Shown: positions 1-9,699, counted from the stretch's first letter. The stretch is 64,000 nucleotides of DNA from Acanthosepion esculentum (GCA_964036315.1 OZ038496.1:15645024-15709023); one strand, 5' to 3'. The notes: generated from the sequence alone by a model not told the origin. Translations and numbers: made by a program.

Positions 1-73
1 TATATGGGATGATGATGGTTATTTCTTTGTAGATCCCCTTTGCATAGATCATATATATATCTGTTTTTTTTTT

Positions 74-3000
74 TCAATATCTTTTTCGTTTCGGATTCAC
101 GTCCAATGGGTCCGTGAACTTCCGTTTCCTACCGGATCTTCTCGGTTCATGAGCACTCTGCGGAGGTTCTACTTGAAAAGTATCATACATTACCTCAATG
201 AGATCTTCCTCCTCATCCGGTACACTCTCTTCATGCTCTAGCACGTAGCATTTTTTGAGTTGGTTCTGGTGCCTCTTATGAGTATTCTTCGGCCCTTTTA
301 TTATGTAAATCAGGTCACCGATTCTCTTATCCACTATGCCTCGCTCCCAGAACTCAATGTTGTTTCTATAGCACTTGAAAAAGACCTTCTCTCCGGGGGT
401 GTATCTTTTTCTAGCTGTATACATAGTGTTCTTTATTCTATTTCTTCCTGGCAAAAGCTTGTCAAACACTGACTTAACTTTCCTAGCGAACATTAGTTCT
501 GCTGGTGCCATGTTTGATGGTGTTCTCTGGTTAGGCGTCATTCTGTATACTTGTAGGAATTGCTGAAGCGCCTTTTCCGTTGGAACTCCTGAGGCTTTCT
601 TCAGCGCGCGCTTTAACGTATCTACAAATCTTTCTGCGAGTCCATTGGATCTCGGATGATACGGCGGCGTCGTTATGTGGTTAATTTGATATAACTCACA
701 AAATTCCTTAAATTCGTCAGAAGTGAATTGTGTACCATTGTCACTCACAATACACTCTGGCACACCGAACCGTGCAAATAGTTCATGCAAAAAAGTTGTT
801 GTGGTATTGGACGTAGGCTTTTTGCAGCGCAGTACTTCCAGCCATTTTGTAAAGCTATCTACCACTATTAAGTAGTAATAATCTTCTACTGGACCAGCGA
901 AATCAATGTGTAATCTTTCCCACGGATGATCCGTCTTTGGCCATGGTTTGTGTACTATAGGTGGTGCCTTAGCTGCTAACGCACACCCTTTACATCGATG
1001 AACCATGTTTTCGATATCCACATCCATTCCTTTCCAATATACAAAGCTTCGCATTAAGCTTTTTGTTCTATTAATCCCCGGGTGACCCATATGAAAGTCC
1101 CGTAGGATTCTTTTCTGCAACTTTTTTGGTACTACTACTCTCTCACCATATAGTAAAATTCCGTCACAAATTGAATAGATCTCCTGAACTTTTTGGTCCT
1201 TTGCTACCATTTTACTTTTTATTCCTAAAATGAAATCATCACTTTCAGATTCTTTTTTGATTTCTTTTGACGTAACCTGTAGCTCTCTTACAATGTTGTT
1301 TACCATGCTTTTGACCTCATAATCAGCTCTGATATTTGCGATGATTGTTTCTTCGAATCCTTCATCTTTATTCGGTACGAGTCTTGATAAGGTATCCGCA
1401 TGGATTATATTTTTAGATGATAGGTGTTTTATGTGGAAATCATAATTGAGAAGAATGGTTCCCCATCTTAACAGTCGATTTGCCGTGTAAACGGGTAACC
1501 CTTTCTTTGACCCCAAAATAGTGATCAGAGGTTTATGGTCCGTTTCTAATCTGAAATGTCTGCCGTAGATGTACCTATGAAATTTTGTCATGGCAAAAAT
1601 GATACTCAGCGCCTCCTTTTCTATCTGTGAATAACTTCGCTCTCCTGGGAGTAATGCCCTCGAAGCATGCGCAATTGGTTTTCTAGAACCATCTGGCATT
1701 ATATGTTGAATACATGCTCCTATCCCGTATGAACTAGCATCACTTGCCACTACAATATCCAGTTTAGGATTGTAATGGGTTAAAAAGAGGTCGGACGTAA
1801 GCATTTTCTTAATTTCATCAAAAGCTTTTTGACATTCTACCGTCCATTCCCATGCCTTGTCTTTTTTCAGTAGTTCATTCAACGGAGCTCTTAGATTATA
1901 CATTCCTTTAATGAATGCTTGATAATAGTTCGCGAGCCCCAGAAAACTCTGTAGTGTCGCCACGTTAGTGGGCGTCGGCATGTTCCTAATCGCAATGGAC
2001 CTTTCCGGATCTGGAAATCTGCCATTTTTGTTGATTATGTGACCTAAATATTTAATTTCCTCCAAACCAAATTCACACTTTGATTCTTTGACTTTAAATC
2101 CAAAGTCCTGAATCTTTTTAAATACTTGATTGAGGTGCTCTCGATGTTCGTCGACATTTGCACTCCTTACTATAATATCATCTAAGTAGGCACACGCAAA
2201 GTCTAAGTCATTCAACATGACGTCCATGGCTTGTTGAAAAATGGCTGGTGCCACTTTAATACCAAAAGGAAGCCTGTTGTACTTGAATAAACCCCTATGC
2301 GTGTTTATCCCTAGTAACTTCGAACATTCTTCTTCGACGGGAATTTGGAGATAGGCATCTGATAAGTCGATTTTCGAAAAAATCACTCCTCCATTTAGCT
2401 TGTTAAAAATCTCCTCAGGACTCGGTAACGGGTAATGGTAGTCCTTAATTACAGAGTTCAACCCTGTCGAAAAATCAACGCAGACTCTGATTTGGTTTGA
2501 TTTCTTTTTTATGCACACAATCGGCGCAGCCCATGAATTAGATTCTACTTTTGAAATAATTCCCATTTTTTCCAACCTATCAAGTTCTTCGTTAACTTTC
2601 TCTACACTTGCGAAAGGCACGTTTCGTTTCTTTTTAAATATAGGCATAGTATTTTCTTTTAATTCAAATTTAGCTTCAAATTTGTTACATCTTCCAAGAC
2701 CAGGTGTAAAGGTTTCCGGAAACTTTTTCTTTAATTCATCTTTAATGTCCTGTCTTGATTGCGTATTACTTTCTACTTTTCTGCAGAAAGAGTTTAACGG
2801 TTTATCCCACAATTCGAATGTTTCAATAAAATCTGTACCCAACAAATTTTCTCCATTTCTCAGAATGAAAACTTTTATTTTTTTAACGATCCCATTCACT
2901 TTCATTGGAAGTACAACCTCGCCTTCGAAGTTAATTTGCTTTCCAGTTACCGTTCGAGCGAGTTTCGTTGACTTCATTATTGTAGGCCTTTTTAAAATTT

Positions 3001-4264
3001 TCCATGTTTTATCGTTCATTATTGTTAAATCTGACCCTGAATCGAGTTGAAATTTGATATTCTTTTTGAATATTTCAGTCGTCACATATTTCCTCAAATC
3101 TTTATCTGATTTGATATTCGAATTTGTTTGTCTAATTCGGCTCTTGAATTTTTTCGTTTTACAACAAAATCCTTTGTGACCCTTCTTTTGGCACACGAAA
3201 CATTTCTTATTTCTATATGGGCAATTTACCTCCCAATGTCTTTCGTTACAACGTCTGCAATTATATGGTGGGACTTTTTTATTTTCGTTCTTTTTATTTT
3301 CTTGTCTATTATTATAATACGCTGAATTTTTTCTCCAATTTTTCTCTACTGGGTACTTTGACTGCTTTTTTATTTTTTTAATATAAGCAATACCAGCTTC
3401 TTCGATTTTTTGCGACTCTTTCTTTAACTTTACGGCCCGTTGACACTCCTCTGCTATCTTTTGCAGGGTAAGGCCTTGTTCAGATTCGAGTTTAGACAAA
3501 ACTCGACGTCTTATTTCGGCACTCTTACTGGATACCAGTCCTTGAGCAAAAATTAAACACTTGAATTCTTCACCCGTAATCTCTGCTAATCTGAAATTGT
3601 CACAATGTCTATTCACTATAGATGCATATGTTAAGTAATCCTGATCGTCGGATTTAGAGACATTCATGCATGACCATCGCTTATGCCAAAGCGACATATT
3701 TGCTTCAAACAGCTTTTTTAGCAATTTCACCGTTTCCGAGAATTCCAATTCAGTTGTTTTTCTCGGTAGAATAAAATCTACAAATTTGCTATGTTCTGCT
3801 GTACCTAGCTTTCTTAGTAATAGACTGACTTTTCTTGAATTCGACCAGTTTTCACAGTCTGTGTAAAAAATATCTTCATATCGTTTAAAGTACGCTTCAA
3901 ACGTTTTTTCTTCGTCTGGCACACAGTTGAAAGTTTCCAGCGAATTAAATATGGTGTTATTAGAATATGAAGAATTTCCCTCATTTGCCTGAAAGTTGTT
4001 TAATTTCTCCAGTGTTAACTTTTGAATTTCCAAAAGTCTTTCTTCTTGTTTTTCCTGATATTCTTGCAGCGCTATTTGTTGTTTTTGTTGTCTTTCATCT
4101 AGTTTCTCTTGATATTTATGCTGTGCTATCTGTTGTTTTTGTTGTCTTTCATCTAGTTTCTCTTGATATTTATGCTGTGCTATCTGTTGTTCCCTTATTA
4201 ATAAGGCAAACTGTTCCTGCTGGGATTTGAATAATTCAGATATGACTTTGGATAGTTCCTCCAT
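74..4264 (-). CDS. Gag-Pol polyprotein of a Ty3/gypsy retrotransposon (1396 aa)
   Basis: Single ORF carrying all retrotransposon functions. Residues about 20-95 are a Gln/Glu/Lys-rich, probably coiled-coil stretch with a unit of about 19 residues (QQIAQHKYQEKLDERQQK) in two exact copies and one looser copy. Two zinc knuckles near 336-370 follow: CX2CX3HX4C, one residue short of canonical, then a normal CX2CX4HX4C. An aspartic protease has DSGSDL near 409. Reverse transcriptase has YLDD near 695. RNase H has SDAS near 840 and TDHKPL near 911. Integrase has an HHCC zinc domain near 1056-1093, then HIDF near 1120, SDNGTQF near 1173 and AERF near 1209, with exactly 35 residues between the last D and E. 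A GPY/F-like tail (KRIGDLIY to HKRHQNQL) and a basic C-terminus close it. All catalytic motifs look intact. Gag and Pol are in one frame. The start is the first Met after the leader. Confidence 0.95.
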   Translation of the reverse strand: MEELSKVISELFKSQQEQFALLIREQQIAQHKYQEKLDERQQKQQIAQHKYQEKLDERQQKQQIALQEYQEKQEERLLEIQKLTLEKLNNFQANEGNSSYSNNTIFNSLETFNCVPDEEKTFEAYFKRYEDIFYTDCENWSNSRKVSLLLRKLGTAEHSKFVDFILPRKTTELEFSETVKLLKKLFEANMSLWHKRWSCMNVSKSDDQDYLTYASIVNRHCDNFRLAEITGEEFKCLIFAQGLVSSKSAEIRRRVLSKLESEQGLTLQKIAEECQRAVKLKKESQKIEEAGIAYIKKIKKQSKYPVEKNWRKNSAYYNNRQENKKNENKKVPPYNCRRCNERHWEVNCPYRNKKCFVCQKKGHKGFCCKTKKFKSRIRQTNSNIKSDKDLRKYVTTEIFKKNIKFQLDSGSDLTIMNDKTWKILKRPTIMKSTKLARTVTGKQINFEGEVVLPMKVNGIVKKIKVFILRNGENLLGTDFIETFELWDKPLNSFCRKVESNTQSRQDIKDELKKKFPETFTPGLGRCNKFEAKFELKENTMPIFKKKRNVPFASVEKVNEELDRLEKMGIISKVESNSWAAPIVCIKKKSNQIRVCVDFSTGLNSVIKDYHYPLPSPEEIFNKLNGGVIFSKIDLSDAYLQIPVEEECSKLLGINTHRGLFKYNRLPFGIKVAPAIFQQAMDVMLNDLDFACAYLDDIIVRSANVDEHREHLNQVFKKIQDFGFKVKESKCEFGLEEIKYLGHIINKNGRFPDPERSIAIRNMPTPTNVATLQSFLGLANYYQAFIKGMYNLRAPLNELLKKDKAWEWTVECQKAFDEIKKMLTSDLFLTHYNPKLDIVVASDASSYGIGACIQHIMPDGSRKPIAHASRALLPGERSYSQIEKEALSIIFAMTKFHRYIYGRHFRLETDHKPLITILGSKKGLPVYTANRLLRWGTILLNYDFHIKHLSSKNIIHADTLSRLVPNKDEGFEETIIANIRADYEVKSMVNNIVRELQVTSKEIKKESESDDFILGIKSKMVAKDQKVQEIYSICDGILLYGERVVVPKKLQKRILRDFHMGHPGINRTKSLMRSFVYWKGMDVDIENMVHRCKGCALAAKAPPIVHKPWPKTDHPWERLHIDFAGPVEDYYYLIVVDSFTKWLEVLRCKKPTSNTTTTFLHELFARFGVPECIVSDNGTQFTSDEFKEFCELYQINHITTPPYHPRSNGLAERFVDTLKRALKKASGVPTEKALQQFLQVYRMTPNQRTPSNMAPAELMFARKVKSVFDKLLPGRNRIKNTMYTARKRYTPGEKVFFKCYRNNIEFWERGIVDKRIGDLIYIIKGPKNTHKRHQNQLKKCYVLEHEESVPDEEEDLIEVMYDTFQVEPPQSAHEPRRSGRKRKFTDPLDVNPKRKRY

Positions 4265-4918
4265 TTTTCAGCTGATAGTGTTCATGCAACAAGAAATATA
4301 CTTTTTAATTTGCGTATCCACGAATATCATATAAGCTGACCAAAAAAATCGAAACAAACGTACGACTTTTTAATTTTATGACTTGCTTTTACATTCACGC
4401 CCGTGCTAATCAACTTTGGTATTTTTTTTTTTTTTCGTGAACAGCGAGCGTCGGGGTTTTTTTTTCGTTTTCGACTTCTATTGGCGTATTTCAATGACAC
4501 GTCTGATTTTCTTATCAGAGGTAATTCGTCACTATATTGTTGAACAAATAATTTAAAAAAATAATTTTTTAAAGTTTGTTACCTTTCAAAGTCGACACGG
4601 TGTATTTGTGCTCCTTTTAATCCATGCATGTGTTTGTAGTCGGCCAATTTTTCTTTTTAGCGGGTGACTCGGTGTAGATAATTTTTTAATTTAAAATTAC
4701 CGTTATTCGTTTACGACACCTTTCCACTTTTTCTGAGTGAACGTTCCTTTATGCTTAGTCGTCTTTTAACGAGTTCTACATATCCAGAAGTTTAGAATCC
4801 TTCGTCGTTACGTTAACGTTGGACTTTTAATTAATAGTTTTTTTTTTCAGCCTGGGTTCTTCAATGACTTGTCCCAATTGTTGAAAACTCTCACTATTAA
4901 TTCTTTCTTCTTTGCTTA

Positions 4919-5021
4919 TGGTTCGTTCTACTTCTTTGCCTTTGTTGAAACTTGGCGTATGGTTCGTTCTACTTTGTGGCCATTGTTGAAACTTGTATGA
5001 TTCGTTCTACTTCGTCGCCAT
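4919..5021 (-). promoter_or_regulatory. Primer-binding site and tandem PBS-like leader repeats
   Basis: Next to the LTR, the minus strand reads one A then TGGCGACGAAGTAGAACG (about 5020-5003), a plausible tRNA primer-binding site starting with TGG. The same motif, slightly changed, recurs in about 39-41-bp steps further into the leader (near 4979 and 4940), so the region is a tandem array of about three PBS-like units. The rest of the leader (4265-4918) is AT-rich and shows no ORF. Which tRNA is used is not decided. Confidence 0.7.
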
Positions 5022-5319
5022 TGTTGAGTCTTGACTCAATGTTGAATCTCGCCTATTGCATGGAATAATAATGCAACACAAAATGTACTTAGAACAAGAA
5101 TGTATTATAACAAGAAAGTGTACACAATAAGTACATATAGTATTTCTGTATATTTCTGGGAAGACGTTCCTGGAGAATGTGTTGACTAGTCGCAGTCGAT
5201 CAGAGTCTCTAGTTGGATCTCGTGATTCCTCTCTCTCCTTCTCTCTCGTCTTCCGGTATCAACCATTATTTATATAGTTGGTAGTCACCTATGCAGATTA
5301 GGTGGATCCCACCACAACA
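5022..5319 (-). repeat. 5' LTR of the Ty3-type element
   Basis: A 298-bp segment bounded by TGTTG and CAACA, the expected inverted ends of an LTR. It lies immediately upstream of a primer-binding site. On the minus strand a TATATAAATA box lies at about 5276-5267, close to the U3 end, followed by a CT/GA-rich stretch. Beyond 5319 the sequence changes to a Tc1-like transposase reading frame, which fixes the outer border. The partner LTR is outside the window, so LTR identity and age cannot be measured. Confidence 0.85.
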
Positions 5320-5324
5320 TTTTG

Positions 5325-5924
5325 GAATTCATTTTGACCCCGTCTTTCAGTTTAAATAGACCCACGAGCTCTTACCAATAATCCCAGCCCATATCATGAT
5401 CCCACCGCCGCCTTGTTGGCGTTTAAAAAAATTTCTTGAGTCATGTTGCTTGGAAACCCATCCATCGGTCCCATCGAGGGTGATACTTGATTCGTCTGTA
5501 AAAAGCACTTTACTGAAATCGGTTTTCGTGTATTTCTTTTGCCCACTGCAATCTTCTTTCCTTATGTTTTTTTGTTAAAATGGGTTTCTTTATTTGATTT
5601 GTTACATCAGCAAACTTCCTTAATGCTTTACACCTTGTTTCCCTTGACACCATAGGAGCTCCAGCGGCCTCAAATATGAACGCACTTGACGCATTTGGGT
5701 TTCTTATTAATTCTCTTCGGATAAGTGACAGATCTCGCTTTGTTAAATTCCCGAATTCAGCCCGAGACTTTTTTCCTTGGTTGAATTCCCATTTGACATA
5801 TTTTCTTGATTGTTCGATGATCCTTTTTCAAATCCTTAGAAATTTGAAGCGAAGACTTTCCTTTGCTAATTTCTTTGATTATATATATCTTTTCATTCAT
5901 TGTTAGTTCTTTTTTACGAGGCAT
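5325..5924 (-). pseudogene. Tc1-like transposase relic, cut by the LTR element
   Basis: Reading leftward from ATG at 5924 the frame gives MPRKKELTMNEKIYIIKEIS, a helix-turn-helix start, then after frame breaks pieces such as NLTKRDLSLIRREL and VSRETRCKALRKFA (second DNA-binding helix), then TDES with the first catalytic aspartate of a Tc1 DDE domain, then GGGGIMIW. The frame is lost at least twice. The reading frame stops where the LTR begins at 5319, so the catalytic C-terminal half is separated by the Ty3 insertion and lies left of the window. An earlier in-frame Met at 5963 is possible but less like the family start. Confidence 0.8.
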
Positions 5925-6159
5925 AATACTAAATTCTAGTTCTTGCAAATAATCTCTTGACACTGCAAATTGTTATAATTACTGAAAAACTACTAAATAT
6001 CAATCTGAAATTGAAAATTGGTACTTAATTGCTTTCCTGCTTACTTGCTATACATAATAGTACAAATTATTTCATTGGATAACACATATCTATGAATTTT
6101 ACATAAAATATTTGACAATACATTTTTTGCATATAATCTCTAGATGCAGTTTATATGTA

Positions 6160-6224
6160 TGTGCATATATATATATATATATATATGTATGTATATATAT
6201 ATATGTATGTATATATATATAATG

Positions 6225-6272
<48 letters not shown>
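6160..6272. repeat. AT-rich microsatellite
   Basis: (AT)n mixed with TATG steps. It abuts the left arm of the Penelope-associated inverted repeat, as the right arm also abuts an (AT)n run (6936-6981). Confidence 0.9.
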
Positions 6273-6275
<3 letters not shown>

Positions 6276-6402
6276 GTATTTAGGCAGCAATCCTTTTTTT
6301 CAAGCACATTTCATTAAAAACGACTGACAAGGTGCTTTTATTTAGTTTTTTATATAATTTCTCGTGCGATCTAATAAAGTTTTTCTTTTCAGAGGATAAA
6401 TT

Positions 6403-6706
6403 AAGGAATTGTATTCCTCAAGAATCAACTTTCGTAAATAATTATATAGGCCACACTACAAATCGTTTAACACGCAGATTAACTCTACACCTTTCTGACA
6501 ATAGCTCAATTAGATCTCATTTAAATATTCATGGAGACCTACCGGACACTATTCGGAATATACTTGTCGACAACACAAATATAATAGCATCATCCACTTG
6601 CAAAAAAAGGCTAAAAATAATGGAAGCCTTACTCATAAAAATAAACAAACCAACACTTAATAATATTAACTTTGAACATGGACATAATATCTTGACCGTG
6701 TTTTGA
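6403..6706 (+). pseudogene. Penelope-like element, C-terminal GIY-YIG endonuclease fragment
   Basis: The frame reads NNYIGHTTNRLTRRLTLHLS, then HL, NT, KKRLKIMEALLIKIN and PTLNN. This follows the C-terminal half of the GIY-YIG endonuclease of Penelope-like elements: YIG, the Arg-rich helix RLTRRLTLHL, and the EAL-I helix with a final P-LN. The N-terminal reverse transcriptase and the first GIY strand are missing, so the copy is strongly 5'-truncated. Upstream residues in the same frame (from 6332) come from the inverted-repeat arm and are not part of the protein. The frame ends in a natural stop. A hammerhead-like motif follows about 75 bp later. Confidence 0.75.
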
Positions 6707-6780
6707 AACAAAAAAATGAATCACTTTATAAAACATACACATAACAAACTATTTCTAATTCTAACAGTTGAAATATAATC

Positions 6781-6816
6781 CTTGATAATGGCTAAATGTA
6801 TAGCCGAAAGCGCTCG
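6781..6816 (+). ncRNA. Degenerate hammerhead-like motif, Penelope-associated
   Basis: Bases 6782-6788 read UUGAUAA where an active core has CUGAUGA (C3 and G8 changed). Stem II is GGCUA/UAGCC (6790-6794 with 6801-6805) around a 6-nt loop. GAA follows, then the self-complementary AGCGCU (6809-6814) and C17 at 6815. It aligns without gaps to the better copy at 25479-25512. The two core changes should abolish cleavage. Stem I is not convincing. Confidence 0.5.
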
Positions 6817-6935
6817 GAAAAGAACATTCGGACAATTTTTATATAATTTATCCTCTGAAAAGAAAAACTTTATTAGATCGCACGAGAAATTATATAAAAA
6901 ACTAAATAAAAGCACCTTATCAGTCGTTTTTAATG

Positions 6936-6981
<46 letters not shown>
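6936..6981. repeat. (AT)n microsatellite
   Basis: About 45 bp of pure AT steps directly after the right arm of the Penelope-associated inverted repeat. Confidence 0.9.
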
Positions 6982-6989
<8 letters not shown>

Positions 6990-7061
6990 AGTTAAATTCC
7001 CAGATCAATTCTGTGGACAAGACATATTGGGATAAAATGACAATTGGAAAAATCTTAGATT

Positions 7062-7097
7062 TTGCCGACGGGTTTCGGCTTCCGACTTTTTCAAGAC
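7062..7097 (-). ncRNA. Degenerate hammerhead-like motif
   Basis: The minus strand reads CUUGAAAAAG, a short stem II, then GAAACCCGUC. The 3' half (GAA, AC-CC-GU, C17) fits a minimal hammerhead, while the CUGAUGA box is not intact. It closely resembles the motif at 63631-63666, so both probably come from the same repeat class. Confidence 0.35.
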
Positions 7098-7221
7098 AAA
7101 AATGAAATCTAAATCGCTTTGTTATAGTTACATTAAAAATCCAAATTTAAAAAGATAGACGCTTCTGTCCAAGCCTTTTTTTCTGGTTAATGTAAATTAC
7201 GTTTATAGTAAGAGATTATAT

Positions 7222-7260
7222 ACATATATATGTATATATCTCTGTATATATATATATATG

Positions 7261-7325
<65 letters not shown>

Positions 7326-7354
7326 ATATGTATATATATATATATATAAATTGT

Positions 7355-7392
<38 letters not shown>

Positions 7393-7414
7393 GTATATAT
7401 ATATATATAAATTG

Positions 7415-7451
<37 letters not shown>

Positions 7452-7778
7452 GTATATATATATAAATTGTATATATATATGTATGAATATATATATGTAT
7501 ATATATATGTATATATATATATATGTATGTATATATATGTGTATATAGATATGTATGAATATATATATGTATATATATATGTATATATATATATATGTAT
7601 GTATATATATGTGTATATAGATATGTATGTATATATATATGTATGTATATATATGTGTATATAGATATGTATGTATATATATGTATGTATATGTATATAT
7701 ATATCTATGTATATATATGTATATATATATGTATAAATATATGTATGTATATATATGTATTTATATATATATACGTAC

Positions 7779-7820
<42 letters not shown>

Positions 7821-7838
7821 GTATGCATATATACACTG
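7222..7838. repeat. AT/TATG satellite with higher-order units
   Basis: About 600 bp built from TA and TATG steps. It has internal order: a unit of about 60 bp marked by AAATTG recurs near 7348, 7410 and 7466, and a unit of about 70-85 bp marked by GTGTATATAGATATG recurs from about 7540 to 7680. Tyr/Ile-rich open frames here are artefacts of the repeat. Confidence 0.9.
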
Positions 7839-7868
7839 CGTGCCAAATTATTATCGAGATAACTTTTT
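7834..7868 (+). repeat. Possible Tc1/mariner-type terminal sequence
   Basis: TACACTGCGTGCCAAATTAT after the AT satellite resembles the terminal repeats of Tc1-like elements that start with CACTG next to a TA target. No matching inverted end was found close by, so this is tentative. Confidence 0.3.
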
Positions 7869-7967
7869 TTCTAATATTTCAAAAACCGTCCAATCAATTC
7901 ACACAAAATTTTCACACAATGTTGGCAACACTGACCTGCGCAATCACTGAAAATTTCGTACTGATCG

Positions 7968-8810
7968 TAATTAAAGCTATTTGTTCAATTTTGGGGTTGA
8001 TTGTTGTGGTTTATTATGACCTTTATTTTGGCGGGAACTGTTTTTAATTTATTTATTTGGATTGATTATCTTTATTTGTTTTTTCTAAATGGCTAGTTTA
8101 TCGGTATTGGTTGTTAGTTTATTTATATATTTGGATGTATTTAGGTCAATTTATTTTACTTGTTGTTATTCATTTGTTACACTGTATATTTTCTCTTTTT
8201 GGTTTTCGATTTTTAAGTGACGCAGTATATTATTTTTTATTCATTTTTTTTATCGCTATATAACATTTATAGCTATTTTTCGTCCGATTTTTTGTTTTGA
8301 TTTTTATAGTCTAATATTTTGGTCATAATAGTTTGCTAATTTGTTTATTATTTACTTTATTTATTGTTTTTGTTTCTTTTTTTATTTCGTCTATTCTAAC
8401 AGGTGTGCCTTGGTAATTTGTTTGGATTAATTTATTTTGCTTATTTTATTGTCATTTTGTTTGTTTATGTATTTATTTATTTTTTCCATTTTCGATTTTT
8501 AAGTTACGTAGTAAAAATTTGTTTTGATGTCTGCATTTTGAGATTAGCTCGGATCTTTTATTTTTTATTTATAAACCAAAAAGAGAAAATATACAGTGTA
8601 ACAAATATATAACAACAAGTAAAATAAATTGATCTAAATACATCCAAATATATAAATAAACTAACAACCGATACCAATAAACTAGCCGTTTAGAAAAAAC
8701 AAATAAAGATAATCAATCCAAATAAATAAATTAAAAATTGTTCCCGCCAAAATAATAGTCAGGACAAGCCACAACAATCAACCCCAAAATTGAACAAATA
8801 GCTTTAATTA
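7968..8810. repeat. 238-bp inverted repeat with a 367-bp spacer
   Basis: Arms 7968-8205 and 8573-8810 are near-perfect reverse complements of equal length. The spacer is T-rich and repeats a short motif (TTCGATTTTTAAGT) at both ends. No transposase frame is visible. It could be a foldback element or two opposed copies of one repeat. Confidence 0.9.
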
Positions 8811-8840
8811 TCTTCCCAAACAAAAACAAAACTATTAAAT

Positions 8841-9183
8841 AAGCTATATAAACAAATTTTTATTACGTTAATAAAAACACCGATCAAAATAAAAAAAATA
8901 TATAAGATAAAAAATAAAAATAAAAATAAATAAAAACAAGCAAAATAATTTGACCCAAATAAATAAATAAACGACTTCCGGTAAAATAACGGCCAAAATA
9001 GACTACCCACAATAAGCTATATAAACAAATTTTTACTACGTTAATAAAAACACCGATCAAAATAAAAAAAATGAATAAATATATAAGATAAAAAATAAAA
9101 ATAAATAAAACAAGCAAAATAATTTGATTACAAATAAAAAAAACGACTTCCGTTAAAATAACCGCCAAAATAGACTACCGACA
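8841..9183. repeat. Tandem duplication, unit about 173 bp
   Basis: The block starting AAGCTATATAAACAAATTTT at 8841 recurs at 9014 with few changes and one indel. Both units end with CCGCCAAAATAGACTACC-like sequence. No coding signal. Confidence 0.88.
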
Positions 9184-9229
9184 ATACACCACTGACCCGT
9201 ATATATAAATAGCAGAGAAAAATAACAGC

Positions 9230-9398
9230 ACTCGTGGCCTGACGATTGCATGAAACAGACTGTCGGTCTCTAAGTGTTAACTTCTATGTTCACTTTTATA
9301 TTTACACACGCTCTATCTCTGATATTGATCACTTTATCCCATAAATATAGCACACTTTAAGACTATATTTCTTCATATATATATATATATATATATAT
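9230..9398 (+). repeat. Dispersed repeat (GCATGAAACAG family) ending in (AT)n
   Basis: Contains CATGAAACAG-CTGTCG, then TTCACTTTTATATTTACAC and CACTTTATCCCATAAATATAGC, ending at an (AT)n run. Close copies lie at 13595-13750 and 63165-63344, with an inverted partial copy at 63077-63165. The head CUGACGA at 9239-9245 followed by GAAACAGACUGUC is hammerhead-like but has no usable stem II. Confidence 0.8.
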
Positions 9399-9440
9399 TT
9401 TAGAATTGGACATAGTCCGACAATTTATTTAAAGACATTT

Positions 9441-9547
9441 ATATATATTATGTTTAACGTTCTTTTTATAGATACAAAACATTATAAATAAGATTATAAA
9501 ACAGAGCATTTGCTTAAATACTTGTATCTATAAAAAGAACGTTAAAC

Positions 9548-9558
<11 letters not shown>
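9441..9558. repeat. 37-bp hairpin-forming inverted repeat
   Basis: Arms 9441-9477 and 9522-9558 are perfect reverse complements around a 44-bp spacer. The sequence continues into (AT)n and a (TAGA)n run up to about 9629. Confidence 0.9.
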
Positions 9559-9627
<69 letters not shown>

Positions 9628-9629
9628 TC
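9548..9629. repeat. Compound (AT)n(GATA)n microsatellite
   Basis: Pure AT steps to about 9594, then about nine TAGA steps. Confidence 0.9.
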
Positions 9630-9699
9630 ATTCATAACCTAACTGATATTATTTGTCTAGTTCTAAATATGCATGGAGTCTTAGGTTTAAAAATACTTT

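Larger units (their letters stand above)
1..5319 (-). mobile_element. Ty3/gypsy-type LTR retrotransposon, 3' end beyond the window
   Basis: Read on the minus strand this is a 5' LTR (5319-5022), a primer-binding site, a 757-bp leader, one long gag-pol ORF (4264-74) and the start of the 3' untranslated region. The 3' LTR is not present: the LTR start sequence TGTTGTGG does not recur in bases 1-73. The uninterrupted ORF suggests a recent insertion. The element sits inside a Tc1-like transposase relic that continues directly beyond the LTR, so TTTTG at 5320-5324 is a candidate target-site duplication whose partner lies off the left edge. The order protease, RT, RNase H, integrase places it in Ty3/gypsy rather than Ty1/copia. 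I did not assign a clade. No envelope-like ORF is visible. Confidence 0.93.
6308..6939. repeat. 96-bp inverted repeat around the Penelope-like fragment
   Basis: Arms 6308-6403 and 6844-6939 are reverse complements with perhaps one mismatch (GACAAGG against GATAAGG). Both outer ends face (AT)n tracts. The arms enclose a GIY-YIG fragment and a hammerhead-like motif. Penelope-like elements often insert as partial inverted copies, so this looks like the 3' tail of one element joined head-on to a truncated copy. Confidence 0.9.

Noticed and set aside
7187..7846. Long Tyr/Ile-rich open frames, up to 219 codons
   Set aside because: They are direct readings of the AT/TATG satellite and exist on both strands.
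9239..9264. Active hammerhead at CUGACGA...GAAACAGACUGUC
   Set aside because: Only six bases (UUGCAU) lie between the boxes and they cannot form stem II. Kept only as hammerhead-like.
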